A stretch of DNA of 64,000 nucleotides from Achromobacter kerstersii (GTDB lineage Bacteria > Pseudomonadota > Gammaproteobacteria > Burkholderiales > Burkholderiaceae_B), in the NCBI RefSeq assembly GCF_902859595.1, contig NZ_CADIJQ010000009.1:186001-250000 (forward strand), read 5' to 3'. The notes under the pieces are model-generated. The model ran no database searches and was not told the DNA's origin. It worked only from the letters and a program-made list of their open reading frames with translations. The position numbers were made by a program, and so were the translations under genes. Shown one piece after another: positions 7,895 through 15,891 of the stretch (its first letter is position 1; the number at the start of each line of letters is the position of its first letter).

Positions 7895-8891
7895 CGCCGC
7901 GATGCTGAGCAAGCGTGCCCCGGACGGCCTGCCGGTCGATCGCAAGCGCCTGGCGCAGGCGGCCGACTGGATGGCCCGGCTGCAAGGCGAGCCCAGCGAC
8001 GCGACGGTGGCCGCCTGTCTGCGCTGGCGTCAGGCGCATCCCGACAATGAAACCATCTGGCAGCGGATGTGCGCCATGCGCGGCGATCTTGCGGCGCGCT
8101 GTGCCGTGGCGACGCCGGCGGTTGCGGTCGAATTGATCGAGCGGGCCGCGATGCGCCGCGCGCGCCGCGACGCGCTCAAGTGGATGGTGACGGGCGGTGC
8201 CGTGGCCGGGTTGGCATGGGCCGCCGAACCGTGGGAGCGCTGGCCCGTCCTGCTGGCGGATCAACGCACGGGCACGGGCGAGCTGCGCACCCTGACGTTG
8301 GATGACGGCACGCGCATCGTCATGGGGCCGGGCACCGCGCTGGACCTGCGGCTGGACCAGCGGCCTCGCTCCCTGGTGCTGCGTTCGGGTGAAATCTTGA
8401 TCACCAGCGCCAGTTCCAACGACTTGGGCCCGCTGTCGGTGATGACGCGCGACGGCGTGCTGACGCCGGTCGGTACGCGCTATTCCGTGCGCGACAACGG
8501 GGATGACCTGGGCTATGAGATTGCCGTTTTCGAAGGGGCGGTGGATATCGTCGCGCGCGCCGATGGGCGGGTGACACGGGTGCTGGCAGGCCAGCATACG
8601 GCGCTGCAAGCGTTGGGCGCCGGTCCGGTGCTGCCGGTGGCGCCGGGCGCGGACGCCTGGACGCATGGCATGTTGTTGGCCGACCGGATGCCGTTGAGCG
8701 ACTTCGTGGCGCAATTGGCCCGCTACCGGACGGGCGTGCTGCGTTGTGATCCCGCCATCGCGCGGCTGGAAGTGGTGGGCACGTATCCCTTGGCGGACAC
8801 CGACAGCATCCTGACGATGCTGCCCCGGGTGTTGCCCGTGCGGGTGCATTACCGCACGCGGTATTGGGTGACCCTGAGCGCCGCCCGCTGA
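7887..8891 (+). CDS. fecR: FecR-family anti-sigma/signal-transfer protein
   Basis: This 334-residue inner-membrane regulator has the FecR layout. A cytoplasmic N-terminal domain (residues about 20-70, with WMARLQGEPSD and WRQAHPDNETIWQRM) holds FecI. A single membrane helix is near 115-130 (WMVTGGAVAGLAWA). The periplasmic FecR domain (ELRTLTLDDGTRIVMGPGTA onward) receives the signal from the receptor. The ATG at 7887 overlaps the end of fecI; although the frame is open earlier, that part lies wholly inside fecI. The C-terminal part would contact the STN domain of the receptor that follows. Confidence 0.9.
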   Translation: MADAAMLSKRAPDGLPVDRKRLAQAADWMARLQGEPSDATVAACLRWRQAHPDNETIWQRMCAMRGDLAARCAVATPAVAVELIERAAMRRARRDALKWMVTGGAVAGLAWAAEPWERWPVLLADQRTGTGELRTLTLDDGTRIVMGPGTALDLRLDQRPRSLVLRSGEILITSASSNDLGPLSVMTRDGVLTPVGTRYSVRDNGDDLGYEIAVFEGAVDIVARADGRVTRVLAGQHTALQALGAGPVLPVAPGADAWTHGMLLADRMPLSDFVAQLARYRTGVLRCDPAIARLEVVGTYPLADTDSILTMLPRVLPVRVHYRTRYWVTLSAAR

Positions 8892-9009
8892 TGGCGCGGC
8901 GAAGTTGTTACAGGAAAGGCGGAAATTCAGCGTTCAAGCGAAAGAGATAGAGAACGGCGCCAACACACCGGCGTATCTGTTTTCCATCACCGTCTAGGAA
9001 CTCTGAGTC

Positions 9010-11490
9010 ATGGCCTTTCCCCGAGCCGCCCGCCACACCCTTCTTGCGTCGGTATTGCTTGGCGCAATCCTTCCCCATCTGCCGTCTTCTGCTTGGGCGC
9101 AGGCGGCAGCCGACGATCAACGTCGCGCCTATCGCATTGACGCGGGTGGCTTGAATGCCGCCTTGTTGAGCTTCGGCGCTCAGGCCGGGGTGTTGATCGC
9201 AAGCGATCCCGCCGTCACGTCGGGTTTGCAGAGTCCGGGCGTGGACGGGGTGATGAGCGTCAGGGAAGGGCTGGTGGCGTTGCTGCGCGGCACGGGTCTG
9301 GAGGCACTGCCCGAGCGTGACGGGTATCGCCTGGTTCGCGTGCCGCCGCCCGGCGTGACGCAGCTTGAGCCCGTCACCGTGCTGGGCCGCGCGGGCGTGA
9401 CCGAAAACACGGGTTCTTTCACCGCCAGTTCGGCCACGGTGGGGGGCAAGACGGCGCAAGCGCTGCGCGAGGTGCCGCAAAGCGTATCGGTGATCACCCG
9501 GCAAGAGATCGAAGACCGGCGTCTGGTCAGCCTGAACGACGTGATGAGCGCCACGCCGGGCATCTCGATGTTCCAGGGGGCGATGCTCAGCAGCAACTAC
9601 CTGTCGCGCGGATTCGCAATCGGCAATATGCGCGTGGATGGTGGGGCGTCGATGTACCGCTCGTTCGGTGCGGACGATGACATGGCGTTCTATGACCACG
9701 TCGAAGTGCTGCGCGGTGCTGACGGCCTGTTTGGCGGCGCCAACGAAGCGGGCGGCACGATCAACCTGGTACGCAAGAAACCCACCCCGGAATTGCAGAT
9801 CATCGCGCAGGCCGAGGTAGGCAGTTGGGCTTATAAGCGTACGGATCTGGACGTGAGTGGCCCGCTGACGGAAAACGGCAAGTTGCGTGGGCGCGGCGTG
9901 CTGGCCTATGAAGACAAGAACTTCTTCTACGATGTGGCGCACAGCCGCCGCACGCTGGGCTACGGCATTCTTGAAGCGGATCTGACCAGCACCACCACGG
10001 CCTTTGTCGGGGCGTCTTATCAAAAGCGGGATTCGTCCTATCAGGGCTACGGTTTGCCGCGATATGCCACCGGCGAGGACCTGAAGCTTCCCCGCAATAC
10101 CTACCTGAGCGGCGCCGACGATCACGCGACCCGGACCATCGTCAATCTCTTCGGGCATGTGACGCAGCAGCTTGGAGGCGATTGGAGCGCCAACCTGGAC
10201 ATCAACCAGGAAAACTCGCACCAGGACCGCTTCGATCACTATTTCTCCGGCGCGATCGATCCCGTGACGGGGAGCGGGTTGTTCGACGCCGCCAGCGACC
10301 AGAACGAGCACTTCAAGAACACGTCCATCGACTTGTCCGCCAATGGTTCGTTTGGCCTGTGGGGCCGCCGCCACCAGGTGGTGGTGGGCGCCAGTTGGGA
10401 ACGTTTCCGGCCCAGCACTTATGGTTCCAAACCGTCCAACCGCGGCCAGGCGGTGCCTGACATCTTCGAGTTCAATCCTTACGATTACCCGCGCGGCTCA
10501 GACTTCACGCCGATGTGGAATCAGACCACCGACACGCGGCAGGCCGGCGTGTACGGGTCGCTGAACATGCATCTGGCAGACCCGCTGCATGTGATTGTGG
10601 GCGGCCGCCTGAGCCGGTATGACTACACCTTTACGAACCAGACCTTGAATGCGGCCAGGAAGGTCACGGCAACGTCGGTGACCCAGTACCAGGACGACAA
10701 TGTCTTTACGCCCTATGTGGCCGCGACGGTTGACCTGAACGACACCTGGACCACCTACGCCAGCGTGGCCGAAACCTTCAAATCACAGGCCAACAGCCTG
10801 CAAGGCCCCGCGCCCGGTAACCCGCTGGACCCGGTAACCGGCCGCAACTACGAGATCGGCCTGAAAGGCGAGCATCTGGGCGGCAAGCTGCATAGCGCGT
10901 TCGCCATTTATCAGATCGAGCGTAAGAATGCCGCCGTGCGCGATACGGCCTATCCGTCCAGCAGGGCGGGCAACGGCGCGACTTGCTGCTTCCTGCCCAA
11001 CGGGAACATCGTCAGCAAGGGCTTTGACGCGGAACTGAGCGGGGAAGTGGCGCCGGGCGTCCAACTGACAGCCAGCTACAACTACAACCAGAATCGCGAC
11101 CGCAATGCGTCGGGGGGCAGCTATCAGCCCCTGACGCCCAAGCACATGGCCAAGATCTTTGCGACCTACCAGTTGCCGGGCGAACTGCATCGCTGGAAAG
11201 TGGGCGGCGGCGTCAGTATCCAAAGCACCACCTATGTCAGCGGCAGCGCGTACTTGCGTAATGCCGACGGCAGCCTCAGCAAGCAAAGCACGCCTTACAA
11301 GTTCACGCAGCCCGGCTACGCGATCTGGAATGCGTTTGCCCAATACCAGATCAGCGACAACTGGTCGGCGCAGGTCAACGTGAACAATCTGTTCGACAAG
11401 ACCTACTACAGCACGGTCGGTTACCTGGACTACGGCAACTTCTACGGGACGCCGCGCAGCGCCGCATTGACCTTGCGCGGCCGCTTCTAA
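9010..11490 (+). CDS. TonB-dependent siderophore receptor with N-terminal signalling domain
   Basis: This is an 826-residue outer-membrane transducer. After a signal peptide (cleavage near AWAQAA, residue 30) comes an STN domain (about residues 40-110, YRIDAGGLNAALLSFGAQAG), which passes the ligand signal to FecR. The plug follows (ALREVPQSVSVITRQEIEDR near 150), and then a 22-strand barrel ending in LTLRGRF with the usual terminal Phe. It matches FpvA/FoxA-type ferric siderophore receptors. Together with the Fur box, fecI and fecR it makes a complete cell-surface signalling system. The siderophore cannot be named. Confidence 0.93.
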   Translation: MAFPRAARHTLLASVLLGAILPHLPSSAWAQAAADDQRRAYRIDAGGLNAALLSFGAQAGVLIASDPAVTSGLQSPGVDGVMSVREGLVALLRGTGLEALPERDGYRLVRVPPPGVTQLEPVTVLGRAGVTENTGSFTASSATVGGKTAQALREVPQSVSVITRQEIEDRRLVSLNDVMSATPGISMFQGAMLSSNYLSRGFAIGNMRVDGGASMYRSFGADDDMAFYDHVEVLRGADGLFGGANEAGGTINLVRKKPTPELQIIAQAEVGSWAYKRTDLDVSGPLTENGKLRGRGVLAYEDKNFFYDVAHSRRTLGYGILEADLTSTTTAFVGASYQKRDSSYQGYGLPRYATGEDLKLPRNTYLSGADDHATRTIVNLFGHVTQQLGGDWSANLDINQENSHQDRFDHYFSGAIDPVTGSGLFDAASDQNEHFKNTSIDLSANGSFGLWGRRHQVVVGASWERFRPSTYGSKPSNRGQAVPDIFEFNPYDYPRGSDFTPMWNQTTDTRQAGVYGSLNMHLADPLHVIVGGRLSRYDYTFTNQTLNAARKVTATSVTQYQDDNVFTPYVAATVDLNDTWTTYASVAETFKSQANSLQGPAPGNPLDPVTGRNYEIGLKGEHLGGKLHSAFAIYQIERKNAAVRDTAYPSSRAGNGATCCFLPNGNIVSKGFDAELSGEVAPGVQLTASYNYNQNRDRNASGGSYQPLTPKHMAKIFATYQLPGELHRWKVGGGVSIQSTTYVSGSAYLRNADGSLSKQSTPYKFTQPGYAIWNAFAQYQISDNWSAQVNVNNLFDKTYYSTVGYLDYGNFYGTPRSAALTLRGRF

Positions 11491-11498
11491 GCTGTTGT

Positions 11499-11540
11499 CA
11501 CCCGCCGCATCCAAGGGGAACCCCCTTGGTGTGGCGGGTG
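11499..11540. terminator. Long stem-loop between convergent genes
   Basis: Outer arms CACCCGCC (11499-11506) and GGCGGGTG (11533-11540) and inner arms CCAAGGGG (11511-11518) and CCCCTTGG (11522-11529) form a strong two-part hairpin. It begins 8 bases after the receptor stop and ends just before the stop of the convergent SRPBCC gene. There is no clear T-run on either side, so it may end or stabilise both transcripts rather than act as a classical intrinsic terminator. Confidence 0.6.
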
Positions 11541-11543
11541 GGG

Positions 11544-11978
11544 TCAGGCAGTGAGGGGAGCCGTTTGTCGTTGCTCAGCATAGGCTTTGAGCGACTGCAT
11601 GGTTCGAGGCAGCCCCTCTCGAATCTGCGCAGCAACGCGTGGCCCGAACAGAAAGGCAAGGGCGCCAGAAAACCACACGCGATGAGTGACTTCCGAGCCG
11701 CCATCTACGGCAGAAACGGTATGTTCGAAGTGCATGCGGAACAGAGGGATGTAGCCTTCCACGGTGAACGAACGGCCCTCGGAGCGCTCTGTGACAACCA
11801 TCGGAACGCCCATGCCCTTGCGGGGAATTATCCGGCCCTTTGTTCCCACGGCGAATGCGCCATTAAGACGGGCTTGCTTGGTGTCCGGGTCCCATAGGTG
11901 CCACCGGTCGACCTCGCTCCAAATGCGATCGACGACCATGACCGGGACTGCAATGTGGATGCGCTCTTCGATATGCAT
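11544..11978 (-). CDS. SRPBCC-family protein
   Basis: This 144-residue protein has the START/Bet v1-like pattern of the polyketide cyclase/dehydrase group. It opens with EERIHIAVPVMVVDRIWSEV, then WHLWDPDT, a central VTERSEGRSF, and near the end HRVWFSGALAFLFG before the long C-terminal helix. Such proteins bind hydrophobic ligands; a catalytic role cannot be assigned. It is a single gene on the minus strand, convergent with the receptor and upstream of nothing obviously related. Confidence 0.72.
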   Translation of the reverse strand: MHIEERIHIAVPVMVVDRIWSEVDRWHLWDPDTKQARLNGAFAVGTKGRIIPRKGMGVPMVVTERSEGRSFTVEGYIPLFRMHFEHTVSAVDGGSEVTHRVWFSGALAFLFGPRVAAQIREGLPRTMQSLKAYAEQRQTAPLTA

Positions 11979-12058
11979 AAAGGGAGTGATTCCTGACGGA
12001 ATTTATGTGGCAGCAATCATATGCTGCTTCCCGCGCCAATATCTCTACTTGGAATTTG

Positions 12059-12403
12059 TTATGCCGGCAGCGCAATGTTGCCAAACGCAGCCACGTTGGA
12101 GTTCGCCGGTTTGGCGACTGCTGCGTGTAGCGCAATGCCAAGGGCTCCCATGACTTTGAGTATGGTCGCGAAATCAGGGGATCTGTCGCCTGAGAGGGCT
12201 TTGTAAAGGCTCTCGCGGGACATTCCTGTCTCTCTGGCAATCTTCGTCATACCCTGTGCGCGCGCAATGTCTCCCAGCGCCTTTGCAATAAACGCGGCAT
12301 CACCTTCACTCTCTTCGATGCATGCATCCAGATAAAGCGCCATCTCTTCGGCCGTACGAAGCCGTTCCGCGATGTCGTATTTTTTTGTCTGTAGCTTTTT
12401 CAT
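12059..12403 (-). CDS. higA: HigA-type antitoxin (addiction module antidote, HTH)
   Basis: This 114-residue protein opens with KKYDIAERLRTAEEMALYL and has a helix-turn-helix at about residues 50-90 (GMTKIARETGMSRESLYKAL then SPDFATILKVMGALGIAL). This is the pattern of antidote proteins paired with HigB/RelE-like toxins. The toxin gene lies upstream on the same strand, the toxin-first order typical of HigBA. AGGAG seven bases before the ATG is a good ribosome-binding site. A separate promoter with a palindrome precedes it (see 12430-12465), so the antitoxin can be made without the toxin. Confidence 0.85.
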   Translation of the reverse strand: MKKLQTKKYDIAERLRTAEEMALYLDACIEESEGDAAFIAKALGDIARAQGMTKIARETGMSRESLYKALSGDRSPDFATILKVMGALGIALHAAVAKPANSNVAAFGNIALPA

Positions 12404-12429
12404 GGGTTTGCTCCTATCCGAGGGAGCTG

Positions 12430-12465
12430 ATATGACAGCGTGTTTGCTGAAAGTGCAAACACGCT
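12430..12465 (-). promoter_or_regulatory. Antitoxin promoter overlapping a perfect 11-bp inverted repeat
   Basis: The inverted repeat AGCGTGTTTGC (12437-12447) / GCAAACACGCT (12455-12465) with a 7-base loop lies between toxin and antitoxin genes. Read on the minus strand, TTGCAC at the top of the repeat, a 17-base spacer and TCATAT form a plausible sigma-70 promoter. The repeat covers the -35 and spacer, so a bound dimer, probably HigA itself, would shut this promoter. The repeat could alternatively act as an RNA hairpin reducing read-through from the toxin gene. Confidence 0.5.
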
Positions 12466-12488
12466 TTGACGTTCTTTAAAGAAATGAA

Positions 12489-12782
12489 CTAAAGGTTGGA
12501 AGCCAGCCTGTAGGCTCTAGCAATATCAGCTTGTTGACTGGACTTGCCGCCCCCCGCTAAGAGGATGATCAGCGTTCCGTCACGTCGCTGTGTGTAATAC
12601 ACCCTGTACCCTTGTCCGACATCAATCCGTAATTCCGAGACCCCTTTTTCTAGGTTTCGGTGGTCACCCGGGTTGCCGTGTCGCAACCGCTGAATACGTG
12701 CCTGGATTCGCGCGCGAGCCCGCAGATCTTTCAGGTCTGCTTCGAACTCGTCATAGTCTTTGGTGCTCTCTAGTTCTTTCAT
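12489..12782 (-). CDS. higB: RelE/ParE-superfamily toxin (HigB-like)
   Basis: This 97-residue basic protein has the addiction-module killer pattern: ARIQARIQRLRHGNPGDHRN, then GVSELRIDVGQGYRVYYTQR and the C-terminal strand TLIILLAGGGKSSQ with ADIARAYRLA. Members of this family are ribosome-dependent mRNA interferases neutralised by the antitoxin encoded immediately downstream. The frame is closed by a stop just before the ATG at 12782, so the start is fixed. The strong ribosome-binding site GGAGG serves a short overlapping leader frame (12751-12798) rather than this ATG, which suggests coupled or restrained translation. Confidence 0.87.
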   Translation of the reverse strand: MKELESTKDYDEFEADLKDLRARARIQARIQRLRHGNPGDHRNLEKGVSELRIDVGQGYRVYYTQRRDGTLIILLAGGGKSSQQADIARAYRLASNL

Positions 12783-12832
12783 GTCTCTTGCCGATCATTG
12801 CAGGCTTCCTCCTTTCTAAAACTGGAAAGATA

Positions 12833-12883
12833 ATTGTAGCCGCAAGGATACGAATGTCAACATAAAAGTATCCTTTAGGATAC
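12833..12883 (-). promoter_or_regulatory. Promoter and palindromic operators of the higBA-like operon
   Basis: On the minus strand a consensus -35 TTGACA (12855-12860), a 16-base spacer and TACAAT (12833-12838) form a strong promoter. A palindrome GTATCCT-AA-AGGATAC lies just upstream (12868-12883), and a second copy of the half-site AGGATAC (12845-12851, read on plus) lies in the spacer. Repeated half-sites around the promoter are what an autoregulating antitoxin-toxin complex would bind. Confidence 0.65.
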
Positions 12884-13045
12884 GGTACCGCTGGCTGTTC
12901 TCGGTCGCGGATCTCGGTCTACGACATCAACCGGCAAGCGCCCGCATTCAGACCTGAAAAAAGCATTGGCCGCATACAGTCCGGCGTTATAGATCCCTCG
13001 CCGTAGGTTGATGCCGATTAAGCAGTAGGCGGGTCGGATTTAAAA

Positions 13046-13070
13046 AAGCCACCAAGAGGTGGCTTCGTTT
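13046..13070 (-). terminator. Intrinsic terminator of the pca operon
   Basis: Stem GCCACC/GGTGGC (13048-13053 and 13058-13063), extended by AA/TT pairs, has loop AAGA on the plus strand. On the minus strand it is followed by TTTTTTA, a classical intrinsic terminator about 65 bases beyond the pcaG stop. On the plus strand CGTTTTTT follows, so it may work in both directions. The 12903-13045 stretch before it holds no gene that I can see. Confidence 0.85.
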
Positions 13071-13131
13071 TTTGAGCGTCGCGGCGCCACAGTTGCTCTA
13101 CTGCGCCGAGCCACGCCGCTTACACGCACCC

Positions 13132-13710
13132 TCAAATATCAAAAAACACCGTTTCCCCCTTCCCTTGAAGCACGACCTCCCACCGCAGCTCGCCGTTCTC
13201 CACCCGCTGCGCCACCAACGTCGCACGCCGGGCCGCAGGCACCTGCTGCAGTATCCAGTCCTCCTCATTCGCCTGCGCTTCGTCCGGAAAATACATGCGC
13301 GTCGACAAATGCTTCAGCAACCCGCGCATGAACAACGACACGACTAAATGCGGCGCTTGCAACGAGCCACCCGGGCCAGCCACGCGACCGGGTTTGATCG
13401 TGGTGAAGCGAAATGAGCCGTCGGCTTCCGTCGGCAAACGGCCAAAGCCAGTAAACGCCGAGCGCGCGTCATCGGCTCCGGCATAGCCCGGATCATCCGA
13501 ATGCCGGTACACGCCCCGGGCATCGGCTTGCCAGATTTCGATCATGCCGTCGGGTACCGGGTTGCCCTGCCCATCGATGACGCGGCCTTCAATCACGACC
13601 TTGGGGGCGCCCTGGTCGGGCAGGCCGGCGGACAGGTCCGCACAGTTCAGGCCGGACAAGCCGATATGCAGATAAGGGCCAACGGTTTGCGAGGTGGTGG
13701 GGTAGAGCAT
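13132..13710 (-). CDS. pcaG: Protocatechuate 3,4-dioxygenase, alpha subunit
   Basis: This 192-residue subunit of the intradiol ring-cleavage dioxygenase converts protocatechuate to 3-carboxy-cis,cis-muconate together with the beta subunit. It begins TTSQTVGPYLHIGL and contains the intradiol block VIDGQGNPVPDGMIEIWQAD. The iron ligands reside in the beta chain, so none are expected here. The ATG lies three bases after the pcaH stop, indicating coupling. It is the last gene before the terminator at 13046. Confidence 0.95.
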   Translation of the reverse strand: MLYPTTSQTVGPYLHIGLSGLNCADLSAGLPDQGAPKVVIEGRVIDGQGNPVPDGMIEIWQADARGVYRHSDDPGYAGADDARSAFTGFGRLPTEADGSFRFTTIKPGRVAGPGGSLQAPHLVVSLFMRGLLKHLSTRMYFPDEAQANEEDWILQQVPAARRATLVAQRVENGELRWEVVLQGKGETVFFDI

Positions 13711-13713
13711 GCG

Positions 13714-14415
13714 TTACTCCATGGGGGTGGCGTTGCGGCCGCGCAGCACGATGTCGAAGCGATAGCCCAGCGCGTATTCGGGCACGGTGGTTTCCCAGTC
13801 GAGCGTGGCGACGAGACGGTTGCGCGCCTTGACGTCCGGGACGCATTGGAAGATGGGATCAAACTCCAGCAGCGGGTCACCCGGGAAGTACATCTGCGTG
13901 ACCAGGCGCGTGGCGTAGGCGCGGCCGAATAAGGAAAAATGGATGTGCTGCGGCCGCCATCCGTTGTAGTGGTTGCCCCAGGGATACGCGCCCGGCTTGA
14001 TTGTCTTGAACTGATAGCGGCCCTGCGCGTCGGTGACGGTGCGGCCTTCGCCGCTGAAGTTCGGGTCCAACGGCGCGTCGTGCTGGTCGCGTTTATGCAG
14101 GTATCGGCCGGCGGCGTTGGCCTGCCAGATTTCGATCAGCGCATCGGGCACGGGCCGGCCGTTCTCGTCCAGCACGCGGCCGGACACGATGATGCGTTCA
14201 CCGATGGCGTCTGCGCTGGCGATGCGCGTGAGATCGTTGTCGCCTTGTTTGACGAACGCGCCGCCGAACGCCGGGCCGGTGATTTCCGACAAGGTTTGCG
14301 GCACGACGATCAGCGGTTCGTTGGGTGACCGCAGTTGCGTGGAACCATAGGGATCGAAACGGTATCCCGGCTGCGTATCCCAGAACGGGCGCCGGTATTG
14401 AGCAAGTTGAGACAT
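13714..14415 (-). CDS. pcaH: Protocatechuate 3,4-dioxygenase, beta subunit
   Basis: This 233-residue catalytic subunit has the intradiol signature VLDENGRPVPDALIEIWQAN (residues about 79-98) followed by GRYLHKRD. The ferric-iron ligands are visible as a Tyr pair (AGRY, then the Tyr of GNHYNGW) and the two histidines in RPQHIHFSLFG. It would cleave protocatechuate in the cytoplasm. Together with the TRAP carrier and dehydroquinase genes upstream on the same strand, it suggests growth on hydroaromatic acids or protocatechuate itself. The other beta-ketoadipate genes are not in the window. Confidence 0.96.
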   Translation of the reverse strand: MSQLAQYRRPFWDTQPGYRFDPYGSTQLRSPNEPLIVVPQTLSEITGPAFGGAFVKQGDNDLTRIASADAIGERIIVSGRVLDENGRPVPDALIEIWQANAAGRYLHKRDQHDAPLDPNFSGEGRTVTDAQGRYQFKTIKPGAYPWGNHYNGWRPQHIHFSLFGRAYATRLVTQMYFPGDPLLEFDPIFQCVPDVKARNRLVATLDWETTVPEYALGYRFDIVLRGRNATPME

Positions 14416-14475
14416 TGCAGCGAATCTCCTTGGAAGTGCCGCCGGGGCAGATCACTGGCCCTGGCGGCGCAAATA

Positions 14476-14601
14476 GGCGAACAGTCGAATAGGCGAACGG
14501 GCGAACGGACGAACAGGCGAACGGGCGAACGGGCGAGCGGGCGAACAGGCGAACGGGCGAACGGGCGTAGGCGGATAGGCGAATAGGCGAATAGGCAAAC
14601 G
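14476..14601. repeat. Tandem array of about 15 8-bp units (GGCGAACG)
   Basis: Units read GGCGAACG with variants GGCGAACA, GACGAACA, GGCGAGCG and GGCGAATA, in register from 14476 to 14601 with one 6-base slip near 14572. The array fills most of the gap between pcaH and dctM. Its period is not a multiple of three and no gene uses it. It ends ten bases before the dctM stop, so expansion or contraction would change only the spacing of the two transcription-unit parts. Confidence 0.9.
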
Positions 14602-14610
14602 CGCCGGGCG

Positions 14611-15891
14611 TCAGCCGCCGAACCAGCGGGCGGGAACGATCACCAGGGCAGGGAAGGCCACCATCAGGAACATGATCAGGAATTCCGCCACCATGAACGG
14701 GATCACGCCGCGCGTGACGTCGTCCATCTTCATCCTCCCCACGCCCGCCACCACGTTCAGGACGGTGCCGACGGGCGGCGTGACCAGGCCGATCGAGTTG
14801 TTGATGATGAACAGCACGCCGAAGTACACCGGGTCGATCCCGGCCGCGCGCACCAGCGGCATCAGCACGGGCGTCAGGATCAGGATGGTGGGCGTCATGT
14901 CCATGGCGGTGCCCACGACCATGACCAGCACCATGATGGCGGCCATCAGCAGGATCTTGTTGCCCATGAACGGCTGCAACATTTCCACCACTTTGGCGGG
15001 CAGGTCGGCTACGGTGATGAGCCATGCGCTGACCATCGCCGCGGCAATCAGGAACATGACGATGGCGCTGGTCTTGGCCGCCGACACGAACACGGCGTAC
15101 AGCTGACTGAGTTTCAGCTCGCGGTAGACCACCGTAGACACGAACAAGGCGTAGGCGGCGGCCACCACGGCGGCTTCCGTCGGCGTGAACACGCCCATGC
15201 GCAGGCCCACCAGGATGATGACCGGCAGCATCAGCGCCCACAGCGCTTTGCGGAAGGCGATGGCAATGTCCTGTGCGGATTTGCGCGGCGGCGGCACGAC
15301 TTTTTCGCGGCGGACAAGCCATGCCCACGTCAGCCACAAGGCGCCGCCGATCATCAGGCCGGGCACGATGGCCGCCATGAACAGCTTCGAGATGGACACA
15401 TTGGCCGCCACACCAAAAATAACCAAACCGATGCTGGGCGGAATCACCGGGCCGATCACGCCGGTGGCCGCAATCAGCCCGCCCGCCGTCGATTTTTTGT
15501 GGCCGGCCGCGACCATCATGGGCAGCAGCAGCGCGGTGAGGGCGGCGGCATCCGCCACGGCGGAACCAGACAATGCGGACAGCAGGCAGCCCGCCATGAT
15601 GGTCACGTAGCCCAGCCCGCCTTTGACGTGGCCCACCAGCGCCAACGCCAGGTCTACGATGCGGCGCGACAAGCCGCCGACGTTCATGATTTCGCCGGCC
15701 AGCATGAAGAACGGCACGGCCAGCAGCGGAAAACTGTCGGCGCCGCCGATGACGTTCTGCGCCAGGATCTGCGAATCGAAAATGTCCAGGTGCCACATCA
15801 ACGCCACGCCGCTTGCCAGCAGTGCAAACGCGATCGGCACGCCCAGCGCCATCACCCCCAACAGCGATCCAATGAAGACGGCGATGGTCAT
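14611..15891 (-). CDS. dctM: TRAP transporter large permease (DctM family)
   Basis: This 426-residue integral membrane protein has about twelve hydrophobic segments. DctM-type stretches include FPLLAVPFFMLAGEIMNVGG, IPPSIGLVIFGVAANVSISK and NNSIGLVTPPVGTVLNV, the last two being the paired helical-hairpin regions of the elevator domain. It would drive sodium-coupled uptake of an organic anion delivered by the DctP protein. It overlaps dctQ by four bases. Context with aroQ and pcaHG suggests a quinate, shikimate, dehydroshikimate or protocatechuate substrate. Confidence 0.93.
   Translation of the reverse strand: MTIAVFIGSLLGVMALGVPIAFALLASGVALMWHLDIFDSQILAQNVIGGADSFPLLAVPFFMLAGEIMNVGGLSRRIVDLALALVGHVKGGLGYVTIMAGCLLSALSGSAVADAAALTALLLPMMVAAGHKKSTAGGLIAATGVIGPVIPPSIGLVIFGVAANVSISKLFMAAIVPGLMIGGALWLTWAWLVRREKVVPPPRKSAQDIAIAFRKALWALMLPVIILVGLRMGVFTPTEAAVVAAAYALFVSTVVYRELKLSQLYAVFVSAAKTSAIVMFLIAAAMVSAWLITVADLPAKVVEMLQPFMGNKILLMAAIMVLVMVVGTAMDMTPTILILTPVLMPLVRAAGIDPVYFGVLFIINNSIGLVTPPVGTVLNVVAGVGRMKMDDVTRGVIPFMVAEFLIMFLMVAFPALVIVPARWFGG

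Noticed and set aside
8908..10374. 488-codon minus-strand open frame
   Set aside because: Antisense to the TonB receptor with typical shadow composition and no motif.
12903..13045. Possible small RNA before the terminator at 13046
   Set aside because: The terminator is better explained as the end of the minus-strand pca operon; no promoter or conserved fold was seen on the plus strand.
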